This document shows positions 37,419-46,592 of a stretch of DNA of 62,737 nucleotides, in pieces; position 1 is the stretch's first letter; the number at the start of each line of letters is the position of its first letter. The position numbers were made by a program, and so were the translations under genes. The notes under the pieces are model-generated. The model had not been told where the DNA came from and did no database searches. It saw only the letters and a list, made by a program, of their open reading frames with translations. Source of the stretch: Streptomyces alboflavus (lineage in GTDB: Bacteria > Actinomycetota > Actinomycetes > Streptomycetales > Streptomycetaceae); the NCBI RefSeq assembly GCF_000716675.1, contig NZ_JNXT01000054.1, positions 1 through 62,737 on the forward strand, read 5' to 3'.

Positions 37419-38270
37419 TCAGGCGGCCGCCGAGCGGTACTTGCGCACCGCGAGCGTGCGGAAGACCACCAGGATGAGGATCGACCAGAGCACCGAGGCC
37501 AGGACCGGGTGCTGCATGGGCCAGGCGTCCGGCGTCTTGAAGCCGGGCGGCAGATTGCCGAACAGCTCGCGGCACGCCTGCACGGTGGTGCTGAACGGGT
37601 TCCACTCGGCGATGTGCCGGAAGAACGTCGGGAGGTTGTTGGAGTCCACGAAGGCGTTCGAGATGAACGTCAGCGGGAACAGCCAGATGAGCCCGCCGGA
37701 GGTCGCCGCCTCCGGTGTGCGCACCGACAGACCGATCAGGGCGCCGATCCACGAGAAGGCGTACCCGAGCAGGAGGAGCAGGGCGAAGCCCGCGAGGATC
37801 TTGCCGACGTTCTCATGGGTGCGCCAGCCGATGAGGAGCGCGACCAGGGCGAGCACGACCAGGGTCAGGGCGGTCTGCACCAGGTCGGCCACCGTACGGC
37901 CGGTGAGGACGGCGCCGCGCGCCATGGGCAGCGAGCGGAAGCGGTCGATGAGGCCCTTGTGCATGTCGTCCGCGATACCGGCGCCCGCTCCGGCCGTGGC
38001 GAAGGTGACCGTCTGGGCGAAGATGCCGGCCATCAGGAACTCGCGGTAGTCCTGCGACGAGAGCGAGCCGCCGACCTGGATGGACCCGCCGAAGACGTAC
38101 GTGAAGAGGACGACGAACATCACCGGCTGGATGAGGCCGAAAAGGACCATCTCCGGGATCCGGGACATCCTGATCAGGTTCCGGCGGGCGATGACCAGGG
38201 AGTCGCGGACGGACTTGCCGATGCCGCCGGCCGGTCTGGGGGCGGGAGCGGTACGCGTGACGGCACTCAC
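37419..38270 (-). CDS. ABC-2 type exporter permease (DrrB-like)
   Basis: This 283-residue membrane protein has six hydrophobic spans, including MVLFGLIQPVMFVVLFTYVFG, ALTLVVLALVALLIG and SWIGALIGLSVR, plus the ABC-2 segment GLIWLFPLTFISNAFVDSNNLPTFFRHIAEWNPFS, which is a hallmark of daunorubicin-resistance-type permeases. It would form the channel for the ATPase encoded just upstream, with which it overlaps by four bases. The substrate is probably a lipid or drug-like compound; it cannot be specified. Confidence 0.92.
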   Translation of the reverse strand: MSAVTRTAPAPRPAGGIGKSVRDSLVIARRNLIRMSRIPEMVLFGLIQPVMFVVLFTYVFGGSIQVGGSLSSQDYREFLMAGIFAQTVTFATAGAGAGIADDMHKGLIDRFRSLPMARGAVLTGRTVADLVQTALTLVVLALVALLIGWRTHENVGKILAGFALLLLLGYAFSWIGALIGLSVRTPEAATSGGLIWLFPLTFISNAFVDSNNLPTFFRHIAEWNPFSTTVQACRELFGNLPPGFKTPDAWPMQHPVLASVLWSILILVVFRTLAVRKYRSAAA

Positions 38271-39307
38271 GGGGCGGCCTCCTTCTTGTGCTTGTCCTTG
38301 GCGGCAGCCGCACCCTTGGCGTCACTGTCGCCGTTCGCGCCGTTCGCGCCGTTCTCTTCGTCCTTGACCTCGGCCAGGTGACCCGTCAGGGAGATGAACA
38401 CGTCGTCGAGCGTGGGGCGGCGCAGGCCGATGTCGTCGATCTCGATGCCGCGGGTGTCGAGTTCACGGATGACCTCGGCGAGCAGCTTCGCGCCGCCGGT
38501 GACGGGGACGGTCAGCTTGCGGGTGTGCCGGTCGACGGTGGCCTCGCCCTTGCCGAAGCCGGTGAGGACCTCGACGGCGGTCGTGATGTGGTCCGGCTCG
38601 TGCACCACGACCTCGACGCGCTCGCCGCCGATCTGGGCCTTGAGCTGGTCGGCGGTGCCGCGGGCGATGACGCGGCCGTGGTCGACGACGCAGATGTCGT
38701 GCGCCAGGTGGTCGGCCTCCTCCAGATACTGCGTGGTCAGCAGGAGGGTGGTGCCGCCGGCGACGAGCTCCTGGATGACCTCCCACAACTGCTGGCGGTT
38801 GCGCGGGTCCAGACCGGTCGTGGGCTCGTCCATGAACATCACCGGCGGCGACACGACCAAGGCGGCGGCGAGGTCGAGGCGGCGGCGCATACCGCCGGAG
38901 TAGGTCTTGGAGGGGCGGTCCGCCGCGTCCGCGAGATGGAAGCGCTCGAGGAGCTCACCCGCGCGCTCCTTGGCCTCCTTGGCCCGCATCTCGTAGAGCT
39001 GGCCGACCATCTGGAGATTCTCACGGCCCGTCAGATACTCGTCCACGGCGGCGAATTGGCCGGAGAGGCCGATCGAGCGCCGCACTTCGTTCGGATGCTT
39101 CAGGACATCGATCCCGGCGACGAACGCCTTGCCGCTGTCGGGGGTGAGCAGCGTGGTCAGGCAGCGCACCGCCGTCGTCTTTCCCGCGCCGTTCGGCCCG
39201 AGGAGGCCGAGGACGGTGGCTTCCGGGACATCGAGATCGACGCCGTCCAGAGCCTTTACGTCGCCGAAGGTCTTCACCAGACCTTCGGCGTAGATGGCGC
39301 CCGACAT
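38267..39307 (-). CDS. ABC exporter ATPase (DrrA-like)
   Basis: This 346-residue ATP-binding subunit has Walker A GPNGAGKTTAV (about residue 40), the ABC signature KTYSGGMRRRLDLAAAL (about residue 140), Walker B PPVMFMDEPTTGLD and the H-loop LTTQYLEEAD. The C-terminal domain (residues 230-310) is of the DrrA type. A charged Glu/Lys/Asn tail (ENGANGANGDSDAKGAAAAKDKHKK) ends the protein. The ATG at 39307 follows GGGAGG; longer in-frame starts lack a site. A 16-bp palindrome lies about 100 bases upstream. Confidence 0.93.
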   Translation of the reverse strand: MSGAIYAEGLVKTFGDVKALDGVDLDVPEATVLGLLGPNGAGKTTAVRCLTTLLTPDSGKAFVAGIDVLKHPNEVRRSIGLSGQFAAVDEYLTGRENLQMVGQLYEMRAKEAKERAGELLERFHLADAADRPSKTYSGGMRRRLDLAAALVVSPPVMFMDEPTTGLDPRNRQQLWEVIQELVAGGTTLLLTTQYLEEADHLAHDICVVDHGRVIARGTADQLKAQIGGERVEVVVHEPDHITTAVEVLTGFGKGEATVDRHTRKLTVPVTGGAKLLAEVIRELDTRGIEIDDIGLRRPTLDDVFISLTGHLAEVKDEENGANGANGDSDAKGAAAAKDKHKKEAAP

Positions 39308-39404
39308 AGGGGGCCTCCCATGTTTTGGGTGGTTTCCTAGCGAAAAGCTTAGAATCACCGGGTTCCGATCGCCCGGGCGCTCAGTGGCGTGCATCACAAC
39401 GCTA

Positions 39405-39420
39405 ACGCGATACATCGCGT
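39405..39420. promoter_or_regulatory. palindrome upstream of the DrrAB-like operon
   Basis: ACGCGAT-AC-ATCGCGT is a perfect 7-2-7 inverted repeat in the 268-base gap before the ABC exporter genes. Such dyads usually bind TetR- or PadR-type repressors of exporters. No such regulator gene is adjacent, so its partner would act in trans. Confidence 0.55.
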
Positions 39421-39575
39421 CACTCAACGCATTCACTGAATCTCGCGGAACCTGGCGGAGCACGGGATCCGTCGCGCGCCCCCCGCGTCGCCCGCGCGCC
39501 CTCACTGCCGTACACGATGTAGCCGACGTCAGTCGATCTACGTGCCCGGCATCAGCCGATCGACGTGTCCCGACG

Positions 39576-40817
39576 TCAGCCGATCACCGTGTACCCGGCG
39601 TCCCGCAACGCCGTCGCGACCTCCGCGCAGTGCTCGGGCCCCTTGGTCTCCAGGTGCAGCTCCACCTCCGCCTCCGTGAGCCCGAGCCGGGGATCGGTCC
39701 GCACATGGCTCACGTCGAGGACATTGGCGTCCGCCGCCGACAGCACACCGAGCAGGGTCGCCAGGGCGCCGGGCCGGTCCGTCAGACGCAGCCGCAGCGA
39801 CAGATAGCGGCCCGCCGCCGCCATGCCGTGGCGCAGGATGCGCTGCATCAGCAGCGGGTCCACATTGCCGCCGGAGAGCAGCGCGACGACCGGGCCCTCG
39901 AAGGCGCGCGGATCGCTCAGCAGCGCCGCCACCGGGCTCGCACCCGCGGGTTCGACGACCATCTTGGCCCGCTCCAGGCAGAGCAGCAAGGCACTCGACA
40001 GCTCGTCCTCGGACACCGTGACGACGTCGTCCACGAGCTCCTCGACGAGCCGGAAAGGCACGTCCCCCGGGCGGCCCACCTTGATGCCGTCCGCCATGGT
40101 CACGGGGTTGTCGATCGACGTCGGGCGCCCCGCGGCCAGCGAGGGCGGGTACGCCGCGGCGCCCGCCGCCTGCACCCCCACCAGACGTACGTCCGGGCGC
40201 AGCGACTTGACCGCGACCGCGATGCCCGCGACGAGGCCGCCGCCGCCCACGCCGACGACGAGCGTGCGCAGCTCCGGGCACTGCTCCAGGATCTCCAGGC
40301 CGACGGTGCCCTGTCCGGCGACGATGTCCGGGTGGTCGAAGGGGTGGATGAAGACCGCGCCCGTCTCGCGCGCGTAGTCCTGCGCGGCGGCCAGCGTCTC
40401 GTCGATGACGTTGCCGCGCAGCCGGACCTCCGCGCCGTAGTCCCGGGTCGCCGCGACCTTCGGCAGCGGGGCCCCGGCCGGCATGAACACCGTGGCGCGG
40501 ACGCCGAGCAGGGAGGAGGCGAGGGCCACGCCCTGGGCGTGGTTCCCGGCGCTGGCCGCGACGACTCCGGCGGCGCGCTCCTCGGGCAGCAGCCCGGAGA
40601 TGCGCACATAGGCGCCGCGGAGCTTGAAGGAGCCGGTCCGCTGGAGGTTCTCGCACTTCAGGTGCACCGGCGCGCCGACCAGCTGCGACAGGTGCCTGCT
40701 GCCTTCCATGGCGGTCACCCTGGAGACGCCGACGAGCATCTTCTGGGCGCCCCGTACGTCGTCGAGCGTGACGGCCGGGAGGGAGCGCGGAAAGGAGCGA
40801 GTCGTGCGGTAGCTCAT
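39576..40817 (-). CDS. ilvA: threonine ammonia-lyase
   Basis: This 413-residue PLP enzyme deaminates threonine to 2-oxobutanoate, the first step to isoleucine. The PLP lysine lies in RTGSFKLRGA (about residue 64). The phosphate loop is GVGGGGLVAGIA (about residue 190), with ASAGNHAQGVA before it. The C-terminal 75 residues are an ACT domain (LSLRLRLTDRPGALATLLGVL), as in the shorter single-ACT catabolic/biosynthetic type, which has regulatory ligand binding. The start is the ATG at 40817. A MarR gene is divergent, with 145 bases between. Confidence 0.93.
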   Translation of the reverse strand: MSYRTTRSFPRSLPAVTLDDVRGAQKMLVGVSRVTAMEGSRHLSQLVGAPVHLKCENLQRTGSFKLRGAYVRISGLLPEERAAGVVAASAGNHAQGVALASSLLGVRATVFMPAGAPLPKVAATRDYGAEVRLRGNVIDETLAAAQDYARETGAVFIHPFDHPDIVAGQGTVGLEILEQCPELRTLVVGVGGGGLVAGIAVAVKSLRPDVRLVGVQAAGAAAYPPSLAAGRPTSIDNPVTMADGIKVGRPGDVPFRLVEELVDDVVTVSEDELSSALLLCLERAKMVVEPAGASPVAALLSDPRAFEGPVVALLSGGNVDPLLMQRILRHGMAAAGRYLSLRLRLTDRPGALATLLGVLSAADANVLDVSHVRTDPRLGLTEAEVELHLETKGPEHCAEVATALRDAGYTVIG

Positions 40818-40962
40818 GACTGCAGTCTCGCAGTTCACGCCCGTCCCCTCCCGGCGTGACCAAGCGGCGAGACGGGTTTGCGCAGCGCCGGTACGGGTAG
40901 CGCCCGGGCCGCGTACCCTGTCCCCCAACCCACCACCCTTCCCATGAAGTGAGCCCCCGGCC

Positions 40963-41475
40963 ATGCCCACAACTCCGGACATGACGACCGCCAGCGATCC
41001 CGGCCTCCTCGATACGCTGCAGCACCAGGTTGCGGTGTTCGCACGGCGTGCGGAGCAGACCCGCCTCGGCGGCGTCGGACAGGTCCGCAACTCCATGGAC
41101 CGCGCCGCATACTTGCTGCTCAACCGCCTCGACAAGGAAGGTCCCATGGGCGTCAAGGCGCTCGCGGCGAGCATGGGCATCGACTCGTCGACCGTGACCC
41201 GGCAGGTCGCTCCCCTGGTCGACACCGGCCTGGTCAAGCGCACCTCCCACCCCGAGGACGGCCGTGCCGTCGTCCTCCAGCTGTCCCCGCGCGGGCAGGC
41301 CCGCCTGGACGAGGTCCGCTCCTCGCGCCGCGAGCTGATGGCGGAGCTCACGCAGGACTGGGCCCCGGCGGAACGCGAGAGCTTCACCGCGCTCCTCACC
41401 CGCTTCAACACCGCGCTCTCGGCGCGGCAGTCCTCCCAGGGGGTACCGGACTCCGTCGCTCCGACCGACTCCTGA
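40963..41475 (+). CDS. MarR-family transcriptional regulator
   Basis: This 170-residue protein has the MarR winged helix: MGVKALAASMGIDSSTVTRQVAPLVDTGLVKRTSHPEDGRAVVLQLSPRGQ (about residues 63-115), with the wing arginine and DGR motif intact. Long helices on both sides form the dimer interface. It is divergent from ilvA and ended by a hairpin at 41479. The ligand is unknown. Confidence 0.92.
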   Translation: MPTTPDMTTASDPGLLDTLQHQVAVFARRAEQTRLGGVGQVRNSMDRAAYLLLNRLDKEGPMGVKALAASMGIDSSTVTRQVAPLVDTGLVKRTSHPEDGRAVVLQLSPRGQARLDEVRSSRRELMAELTQDWAPAERESFTALLTRFNTALSARQSSQGVPDSVAPTDS

Positions 41476-41478
41476 GCC

Positions 41479-41511
41479 CCCGGCCGCGGTACGCCGACCA
41501 CCGCGGCCGGG
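41479..41511 (+). terminator. terminator of the marR-type gene
   Basis: CCCGGCCGCGGT (41479-41490) pairs with ACCGCGGCCGGG (41500-41511) around a 9-base loop, five bases after the MarR gene stop. Confidence 0.75.
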
Positions 41512-41612
41512 CGCAGGGCGGCACGTTCCGCTCGCGCAGGGCTCTTGACCTGGGCACCGTGCCTGGCCTCAGATGAAACCGAGTCCCCCTACGCCGGACG
41601 GCGGGAGGCGCG

Positions 41613-42134
41613 GTGCGAGACCGGCAGGCCGCCCAACAGGCCCGCCGTGCCCGGGAGTTCCAGGCGTTCGTCGCGGGCGCGGCAGGGCGTCTCCTGCATG
41701 CCGCCACGCTGCTCACCGGTGAGCGGCCGGACGCCAACCCGCGCGCGCGGGCGTTGCTCACGGCCGCGCTCGCGTCCACGTACGCCTCCTGGGACAGGCT
41801 GCGCGGCGAGGATCCGTACGACCGCACCCGCACCGTCCTCGTCGTCCGCTTCGCCCGGGGCGCCTGGCGGCGGTCCCGCGGGCGCGGTGGGCTGCTCGCC
41901 CGGCTGTCCCCGCAGGAGCGGCTCGTCGTCGTTCTCCGCCTGTACGAGGGGGTGGCGGAGGAGCAGACGGCGGCGCTGCTGGGCCTCGGCGTGGAGCGGG
42001 TGCGGGTGCTGTCGGCGCGGGCCGTCGCCGCGGTGCTGCATCCGCCGCGGGGGCCGGCGCCCGGGGTGTCCGGGGTGTCCGCCGCGCTCGGGGGGCCGTC
42101 CGGTGCGTCGCTGGGGAAGGGGGCCTCGCCGTGA
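41613..42134 (+). CDS. sigma-factor-like protein
   Basis: This 173-residue protein starts at a GTG. It has a reduced region 2-like N-terminal part (REFQAFVAGAAGRLLHAATLLTG) and a region 4-like helix-turn-helix (LSPQERLVVVLRLYEGVAEE, then QTAALLGLGVERVRVLSARAVAAVL). This looks like the SigE-subfamily ECF-like proteins of Streptomyces, though region 2 lacks the clear promoter-melting motif. The end is a Gly/Pro/Ser-rich tail. It overlaps the next gene by four bases, and that gene encodes a membrane protein that could control it. Confidence 0.75.
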   Translation: MRDRQAAQQARRAREFQAFVAGAAGRLLHAATLLTGERPDANPRARALLTAALASTYASWDRLRGEDPYDRTRTVLVVRFARGAWRRSRGRGGLLARLSPQERLVVVLRLYEGVAEEQTAALLGLGVERVRVLSARAVAAVLHPPRGPAPGVSGVSAALGGPSGASLGKGASP

Positions 42135-42385
42135 GCCAGCAGGAGCGGCGTGAGGCCGTGGTCCGGGGGATGCTCGACGCCGAGGGGCCGGTGGCGGTAC
42201 CGGTCGAGCTGCACGCGGACGCCGTCCGGCGGGGGGCCCGCATGCTGCGGCGCCGCACGGTCGTGCGGCGGCTGATGTGGCTGCTCCTGCTGATCGCCGT
42301 GGTCGCGTTCGCCGTCTGGGCGGCTCAGGCCCAGCCCTGGGTGGAGCCCCCGTCGAGCCGCACCCCGCCCCTGACCAGCTGGTGA
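42131..42385 (+). CDS. small membrane protein coupled to the sigma-like gene (84 aa)
   Basis: This 84-residue protein starts at a GTG overlapping the upstream stop. A cytosolic helix of about 45 residues (REAVVRGMLDAEGPVAVPVELHADAVRRG) precedes one membrane span (LMWLLLLIAVVAFAVWAAQA) and a short outside tail. A short cytosolic part plus one span, translationally coupled to a sigma-like gene, is the layout of a minimal anti-sigma factor, but it lacks a zinc motif, so that role is inference. Confidence 0.72.
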   Translation: MSQQERREAVVRGMLDAEGPVAVPVELHADAVRRGARMLRRRTVVRRLMWLLLLIAVVAFAVWAAQAQPWVEPPSSRTPPLTSW

Positions 42386-42410
42386 CCCGCCCCGGCAGCG
42401 GAAACGCCCT

Positions 42411-42471
42411 CTCCGGAGAGGCCCGGCAAGCTCCGGAGAGGCCCGGGCAAGCTCCGGAGAGGCCGGGGAAG
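42411..42471. repeat. three tandem 20-21 bp repeats
   Basis: Copies start at 42411, 42431 and 42452, each CTCCGGAGAGGCC followed by a G/C-rich ending and AAG. They lie between the convergent small membrane gene and cystathionine gamma-synthase. CTCCGGAG is itself palindromic, so the array may fold as a terminator. Confidence 0.7.
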
Positions 42472-42528
42472 GCGAAGGGGCGGCCCGGGAACCCCCGGCC
42501 GCCCCGCACCGTACCGGCGCCCGCGCGC

Positions 42529-43683
42529 CTAGCCCAGCGCCTGCTGCAGGTCCGCCAGCAGGTCGTCCGCCGACTCGATGCCCACGGAGAGGCGCACCAG
42601 GTCGGCCGGGACCTCCAGGGCGGAGCCCGCGACGGAGGCGTGGGTCATGCGGCCGGGGTGCTCGATGAGGGACTCGACGCCGCCGAGGGACTCGCCGAGG
42701 GTGAAGAGGCGGGCCCGGTCGCAGACCGCGACGGCCGCTTCCTCGCCGCCCTCGACCTGGAAGGACACCATCCCGCCGAAGGACTTCATCTGCTTGGCGG
42801 CGACCTCGTGCCCGGGGTGCGAGGCGAGCCCCGGGTAAAGCACCTTGGTCACGCGCGCGTGCCGCGTGAGCATCTCGACGACGCGCTCGGCGTTCTCGCT
42901 GTGCCGGTCCATGCGGACGGCAAGCGTCTTGATGCCGCGCAGGACCAGCCAGGAGTCGAAGGGCCCGGCGACGGCGCCCATCGCGTTCTGGTGGAACGCC
43001 AGCTCCTCGCCGAGTTCGGCGTCGTTGACGACGAGCGCGCCGCCGACGACGTCGGAGTGCCCGCCCATGTACTTCGTCATGGAGTGCACGACGACGTCCG
43101 CGCCGAGGGCGAGCGGCTGCTGCAGGTAGGGGCTGGCGAAGGTGTTGTCGACGACGAGCTTCGCCCCGGCCTCGCGGGCGATCTGGGCGACGGCCTCGAT
43201 GTCGGTGATGCCGAGCAGCGGGTTGGAGGGGGTCTCCACCCAGACGGCCTTGGTACGCGGCGTGAGCGCGGCCCGCACCGACTCCGGGTCGGAGGTGTCG
43301 GCGACCGACCACTCCACGCCCCAGCGCGAGACGACCTTGGCGAACAGGCGGAACGTGCCGCCGTACGCGTCATTGGGGATGACGACGTGGTCGCCGGGGC
43401 CGAGCAGCGTACGCAGCAGGCAGTCCTCGGCGGCGAGGCCGGAGGCGAAGGCGAGGCCGCGGCGGCCGCCTTCGAGGGCTGCGAGGTTCTCCTCCAGGGC
43501 AGTGCGCGTCGGGTTGGCGCTGCGGCTGTACTCGTAGCCGCCGCGGAGTCCGCCGACTCCGTCCTGCTTGTACGTGGACACCTGGTAGATGGGCGGGACG
43601 ACGGCGCCGGTGAGCGGGTCGGCGGTGTTGCCCGCGTGAATGGCGACGGTCTCGAAATTCTGGCTGCTGTGCGAGTCACTCAT
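42529..43683 (-). CDS. metB: cystathionine gamma-synthase/lyase
   Basis: This 384-residue PLP enzyme of the Cys/Met metabolism family joins cysteine and an O-activated homoserine, or cleaves cystathionine. The N-terminal phrase FETVAIHAGNTADPLTGAVVPPIYQVSTY, the YEYSRSANPTRTALEENLAALEGG motif and the Schiff-base lysine in VVHSMTKYMGGHSDVVGG (about residue 200) are complete. The C-terminal region (LGGVESLIEHPGRMTHASV) is typical. Synthase and lyase cannot be separated from sequence alone; the metB symbol follows Streptomyces custom. The ATG is at 43683. Confidence 0.92.
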   Translation of the reverse strand: MSDSHSSQNFETVAIHAGNTADPLTGAVVPPIYQVSTYKQDGVGGLRGGYEYSRSANPTRTALEENLAALEGGRRGLAFASGLAAEDCLLRTLLGPGDHVVIPNDAYGGTFRLFAKVVSRWGVEWSVADTSDPESVRAALTPRTKAVWVETPSNPLLGITDIEAVAQIAREAGAKLVVDNTFASPYLQQPLALGADVVVHSMTKYMGGHSDVVGGALVVNDAELGEELAFHQNAMGAVAGPFDSWLVLRGIKTLAVRMDRHSENAERVVEMLTRHARVTKVLYPGLASHPGHEVAAKQMKSFGGMVSFQVEGGEEAAVAVCDRARLFTLGESLGGVESLIEHPGRMTHASVAGSALEVPADLVRLSVGIESADDLLADLQQALG

Positions 43684-43817
43684 GCGGCCTGAGCGTAATG
43701 CGGCGCGGCCCCGGGGGCCGGGCGGGGCGAAGGGCGGCCCGGGTCGGGCGGCGCGGGATGACCGGCGGGCACGGCCAGGTTGGCCAATTGTCACAGGCGT
43801 CTGGTTCGCTTGTACGT

Positions 43818-44936
43818 ATGGAGATTCTCTGGGTCCTGATGGCAGTGGTCATGATCGGGGCGGTTCTCGGGCCGGTCCTGCTGCGCAGGCGCGGCGGAAT
43901 CCGCCAGGTGCACCCGGGCGCGCCGGACGCGGCGGACCCGGCGAACTACGGCTTCGCGCGGCAGGAGGAGCTGGACATCCGCATGCCCGGCCCCGACGCG
44001 GACCTGATCGAGGTCCTCGACCTGGTGCAGCGCACGCAGGACTGGCGTGCCGCGTCGCAGCTGCTCGCCGGGACAGAGGTGCACGGTGAGCAGCGGTGGC
44101 AGCGTGTGCAGGCCTTCGCGGGCGCGGCGTCCCTGGAGCTTGCGCAGCGGCCGGGCGGGGTCAGCGACAACCCCGGCGGGCAGTGGCTGCGCGTCTGGCG
44201 GGCGGAGGCGCCGAAGGACGCGGGCGGCGCGGCCGTGCACGCGGAGTTCCTGGTGCAGCAGGCCTGGCGCTCCTCGACGGCCGGGACGGACGAGTTCCGG
44301 ATCATCCTGGAGGAGGCGAAGGAGGCCTGCGGCCAGGCCGCACTCCTCTCCCCCGGCGACCCCATCCCGTACATCGTCGAGCTGTCGATCGCCCGCGGCA
44401 TGGCCTATCCGCGTGCGGACTTCGAGCAGCTGTGGCTGAAGATCCTGGACCGCGCCCCGGCCCACATGGGGGCGCATCTGGCGGCGCTGCACTACTGGTG
44501 CGAGAAGTGGCACGGCACCCGCGAGGAGGCGTACTCCTTCGCGGAGGCCGCGGCGGCCCGCGCCCCCAAGGGCTCCCTGCTCTCCGCGCTGCCCCTGTTC
44601 GCGGTGTACGAGCACCTGCCCGAGGTGAACCTGGTCCGCGGGTTCTACCAGAGCGAGGTCGTCACCAAGGCGATCGAGGGCGCCAAGTTCGCGGTGCACT
44701 CCGCCCGCCCGGACGACCCGATGCTGGCCCACGTCCGCCACCTTCTGGTGTTCTTCCTGGTGCGCTGCGAGCGCTGGGGCGAGGCCATGGACCAGCTGGT
44801 CCACGTCGACGGCCACGTCGGCGCCCTCCCCTGGACCCTGTCCCCCGACCCGGCCGCGGACTACGCGGTCTACCGCGCCCTGGCCGTCGCGGGCTACGAG
44901 GCCAACGGCGGCAGCCCGGCCACGCTGCCGCACTGA
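43818..44936 (+). CDS. membrane-anchored hypothetical protein (372 aa)
   Basis: This 372-residue protein starts at the ATG at 43818. A single N-terminal membrane anchor (EILWVLMAVVMIGAVLGPVLL) leads into a basic patch (RRRGG) and a large all-helical domain with TPR-like spacing (DLVQRTQDWRAASQLLAG, AEFLVQQAWRSSTAG, AHLAALHYWCEKWHGTREEAYSFAEAAAARAP). The end includes ADYAVYRALAVAGYEANGG. It looks like a cytosolic helical-repeat protein tethered to the membrane, conserved in Streptomyces. No enzyme motif is present. Confidence 0.82.
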   Translation: MEILWVLMAVVMIGAVLGPVLLRRRGGIRQVHPGAPDAADPANYGFARQEELDIRMPGPDADLIEVLDLVQRTQDWRAASQLLAGTEVHGEQRWQRVQAFAGAASLELAQRPGGVSDNPGGQWLRVWRAEAPKDAGGAAVHAEFLVQQAWRSSTAGTDEFRIILEEAKEACGQAALLSPGDPIPYIVELSIARGMAYPRADFEQLWLKILDRAPAHMGAHLAALHYWCEKWHGTREEAYSFAEAAAARAPKGSLLSALPLFAVYEHLPEVNLVRGFYQSEVVTKAIEGAKFAVHSARPDDPMLAHVRHLLVFFLVRCERWGEAMDQLVHVDGHVGALPWTLSPDPAADYAVYRALAVAGYEANGGSPATLPH

Positions 44937-45013
44937 CCGGCAGGAATGCCGAGACCCGTAGCAGCGTTCTGCATACTTGCCGCCGCCCGCCCCGCCACAA
45001 GGAGTGAACCCCC

Positions 45014-45724
45014 ATGATCTTCGGCCGCACGCCCGTCCTCCCCACCCCCGAGGAGGCCCTGAAGGGCCGCGAGACGCCCGAGTTCGAGGTCCCCTCCCGG
45101 CACACGGTGCTCGGCAACGCCCTGCTCGGCCCCTACCCCGAGGGCCTGGAGGTCGCGGACTTCGGCCTCGGCTGCTTCTGGGGCGCCGAGCGCAAGTTCT
45201 GGCAGACCGACGGCGTCTGGACGACCCTCGTCGGCTACCAGGGCGGCTACACCCGAAACCCCTCCTACGAAGAGGTCTGCTCCGGCCTGACCGGCCACAC
45301 GGAGGTCGTGCGCGTCGTCTTCGACCCCGAGAAGGTCACGTACGCCGAACTCCTGAAGCTCTTCTGGGAGTCCCACAACCCCACCCAGGGCTTCCGCCAG
45401 GGCAACGACGTGGGCACCCAGTACCGCTCCGCGATCTACACCCACACCCCCGCCCAGGAGACCACCGCCGCGGCCTCCCGCGACGCCTACCAGCAGGTCC
45501 TCACGGCCGCGGGCCACGGCGAGATCACCACCACGGTCCTCCCGGCAGCCGACCGCGCCTTCTGGCCCGCCGAGGCCTACCACCAGCAGTACCTGGACAA
45601 GAACCCCGACGGCTACTGCGGCATCGGCGGCACGGGCGTGAAGCTGGGCGACCCCTTCGAGACGAACTGGGGGGTGTCGTGCCCGACGGGGATCGCGCCC
45701 GCGCCCGAGGCGGCGGACAAGTAA
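45014..45724 (+). CDS. msrA: peptide methionine-S-sulfoxide reductase MsrA
   Basis: This 236-residue enzyme repairs oxidised methionine. The catalytic Cys is in [14 protein letters not shown] (about residue 56). The family segments [28 protein letters not shown] and [30 protein letters not shown] follow. A later Cys in [14 protein letters not shown] can resolve the disulfide. The extra N-terminal segment ([26 protein letters not shown]) is shared with the long MsrA of E. coli type. The ATG is at 45014 after AGGAGTGAACCCCC. Confidence 0.96.
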   Translation: MIFGRTPVLPTPEEALKGRETPEFEVPSRHTVLGNALLGPYPEGLEVADFGLGCFWGAERKFWQTDGVWTTLVGYQGGYTRNPSYEEVCSGLTGHTEVVRVVFDPEKVTYAELLKLFWESHNPTQGFRQGNDVGTQYRSAIYTHTPAQETTAAASRDAYQQVLTAAGHGEITTTVLPAADRAFWPAEAYHQQYLDKNPDGYCGIGGTGVKLGDPFETNWGVSCPTGIAPAPEAADK

Positions 45725-45751
45725 CCGAGCCCTCCGCTTCCAAGGACCCCC

Positions 45752-46552
45752 ATGCCCCACGCCTACGCCCCCGACGGCACCGCTCTGCACTATGAACTTT
45801 GTGGCTCCGGTGAGCCGTTGGTGTTGTTGAGCGGGCAGTCCAACAGTCGGCACTGGTGGGATCCGGTGGTCGAGGACTTCGCCGCCGCGTTCACCGTCGT
45901 CACGCTGGACTGGCGGGGGACGGGGGACAGTGATCGGCCCGACACCGACTCCTACAGCACGCGGGGGTTCGCGGACGACGTCGCGGCCGTGCTCGATGAC
46001 GCGGGGATCGGGCGGGCGCATGTGTACGGGACGTCGATGGGCGGGCGGGTCGCGCAGTGGTTCGCCGCCGAGTTTCCGGAGCGGGTGGGGCGGCTCGTGC
46101 TCGGGTGTACGTCGCCGGGGGCGCCGCACGGTGTCGAGCGGGGGCCCGAGGTGCGGCGGGCGCTCGCGCAGGGTGACCCGGAGGCGGTGCGACGGGCCCT
46201 CCTTGAGCTGATGTACACGCCCGCGTGGATCGCCGCCCAGGAGGCGGGCGGGCGGCGGGAGTTCGGGACGCTCGGCGATCCGTCCATGCCCGCGCACGCC
46301 CGCCGCCGTCATCTGCGGGCCAGCGCCCGCCACGACGCGTGGGACGCCCTCGTCAGGATCAAGGCGCCGACACTCGTCGTGCACGGGAGCGACGACACCT
46401 TCAACCCCACCGCCAACGCCCCGCTCCTCGCCGAGCGCCTGCCGGACGCCCGGATGCGGCTCGTCCCGGGCGCGCGGCACGCCTACTTCGAGGAGTTCGC
46501 GGAGGTCGCCACCCCTCTGGTCCTCGGGTTCCTGCGCGACGGGCAGGCGTGA
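45752..46552 (+). CDS. alpha/beta hydrolase
   Basis: This 266-residue protein has an alpha/beta hydrolase fold with nucleophile elbow YGTSMGGRV (about residue 95), catalytic Asp in VVHGSDDTFNP (about residue 212) and His in GARHAYFEEF (about residue 240). The oxyanion region is LVLLSGQSNSRHWW with LDWRGTGDSDRP. It could be an esterase, lactonase or haloperoxidase-like enzyme. It follows msrA by 27 bases, so the two may be co-transcribed; the substrate is unknown. Confidence 0.9.
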   Translation: MPHAYAPDGTALHYELCGSGEPLVLLSGQSNSRHWWDPVVEDFAAAFTVVTLDWRGTGDSDRPDTDSYSTRGFADDVAAVLDDAGIGRAHVYGTSMGGRVAQWFAAEFPERVGRLVLGCTSPGAPHGVERGPEVRRALAQGDPEAVRRALLELMYTPAWIAAQEAGGRREFGTLGDPSMPAHARRRHLRASARHDAWDALVRIKAPTLVVHGSDDTFNPTANAPLLAERLPDARMRLVPGARHAYFEEFAEVATPLVLGFLRDGQA

Positions 46553-46592
46553 GGCGGCGGGGCCCGATACCCGGTCACGCCGCCCGGACGGG

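Noticed and set aside
42411..42471. Tandem 20-21 bp repeats as part of a coding region
   Set aside because: They lie between two stop codons of convergent genes, and all frames through them are weak; they are kept as a repeat only.
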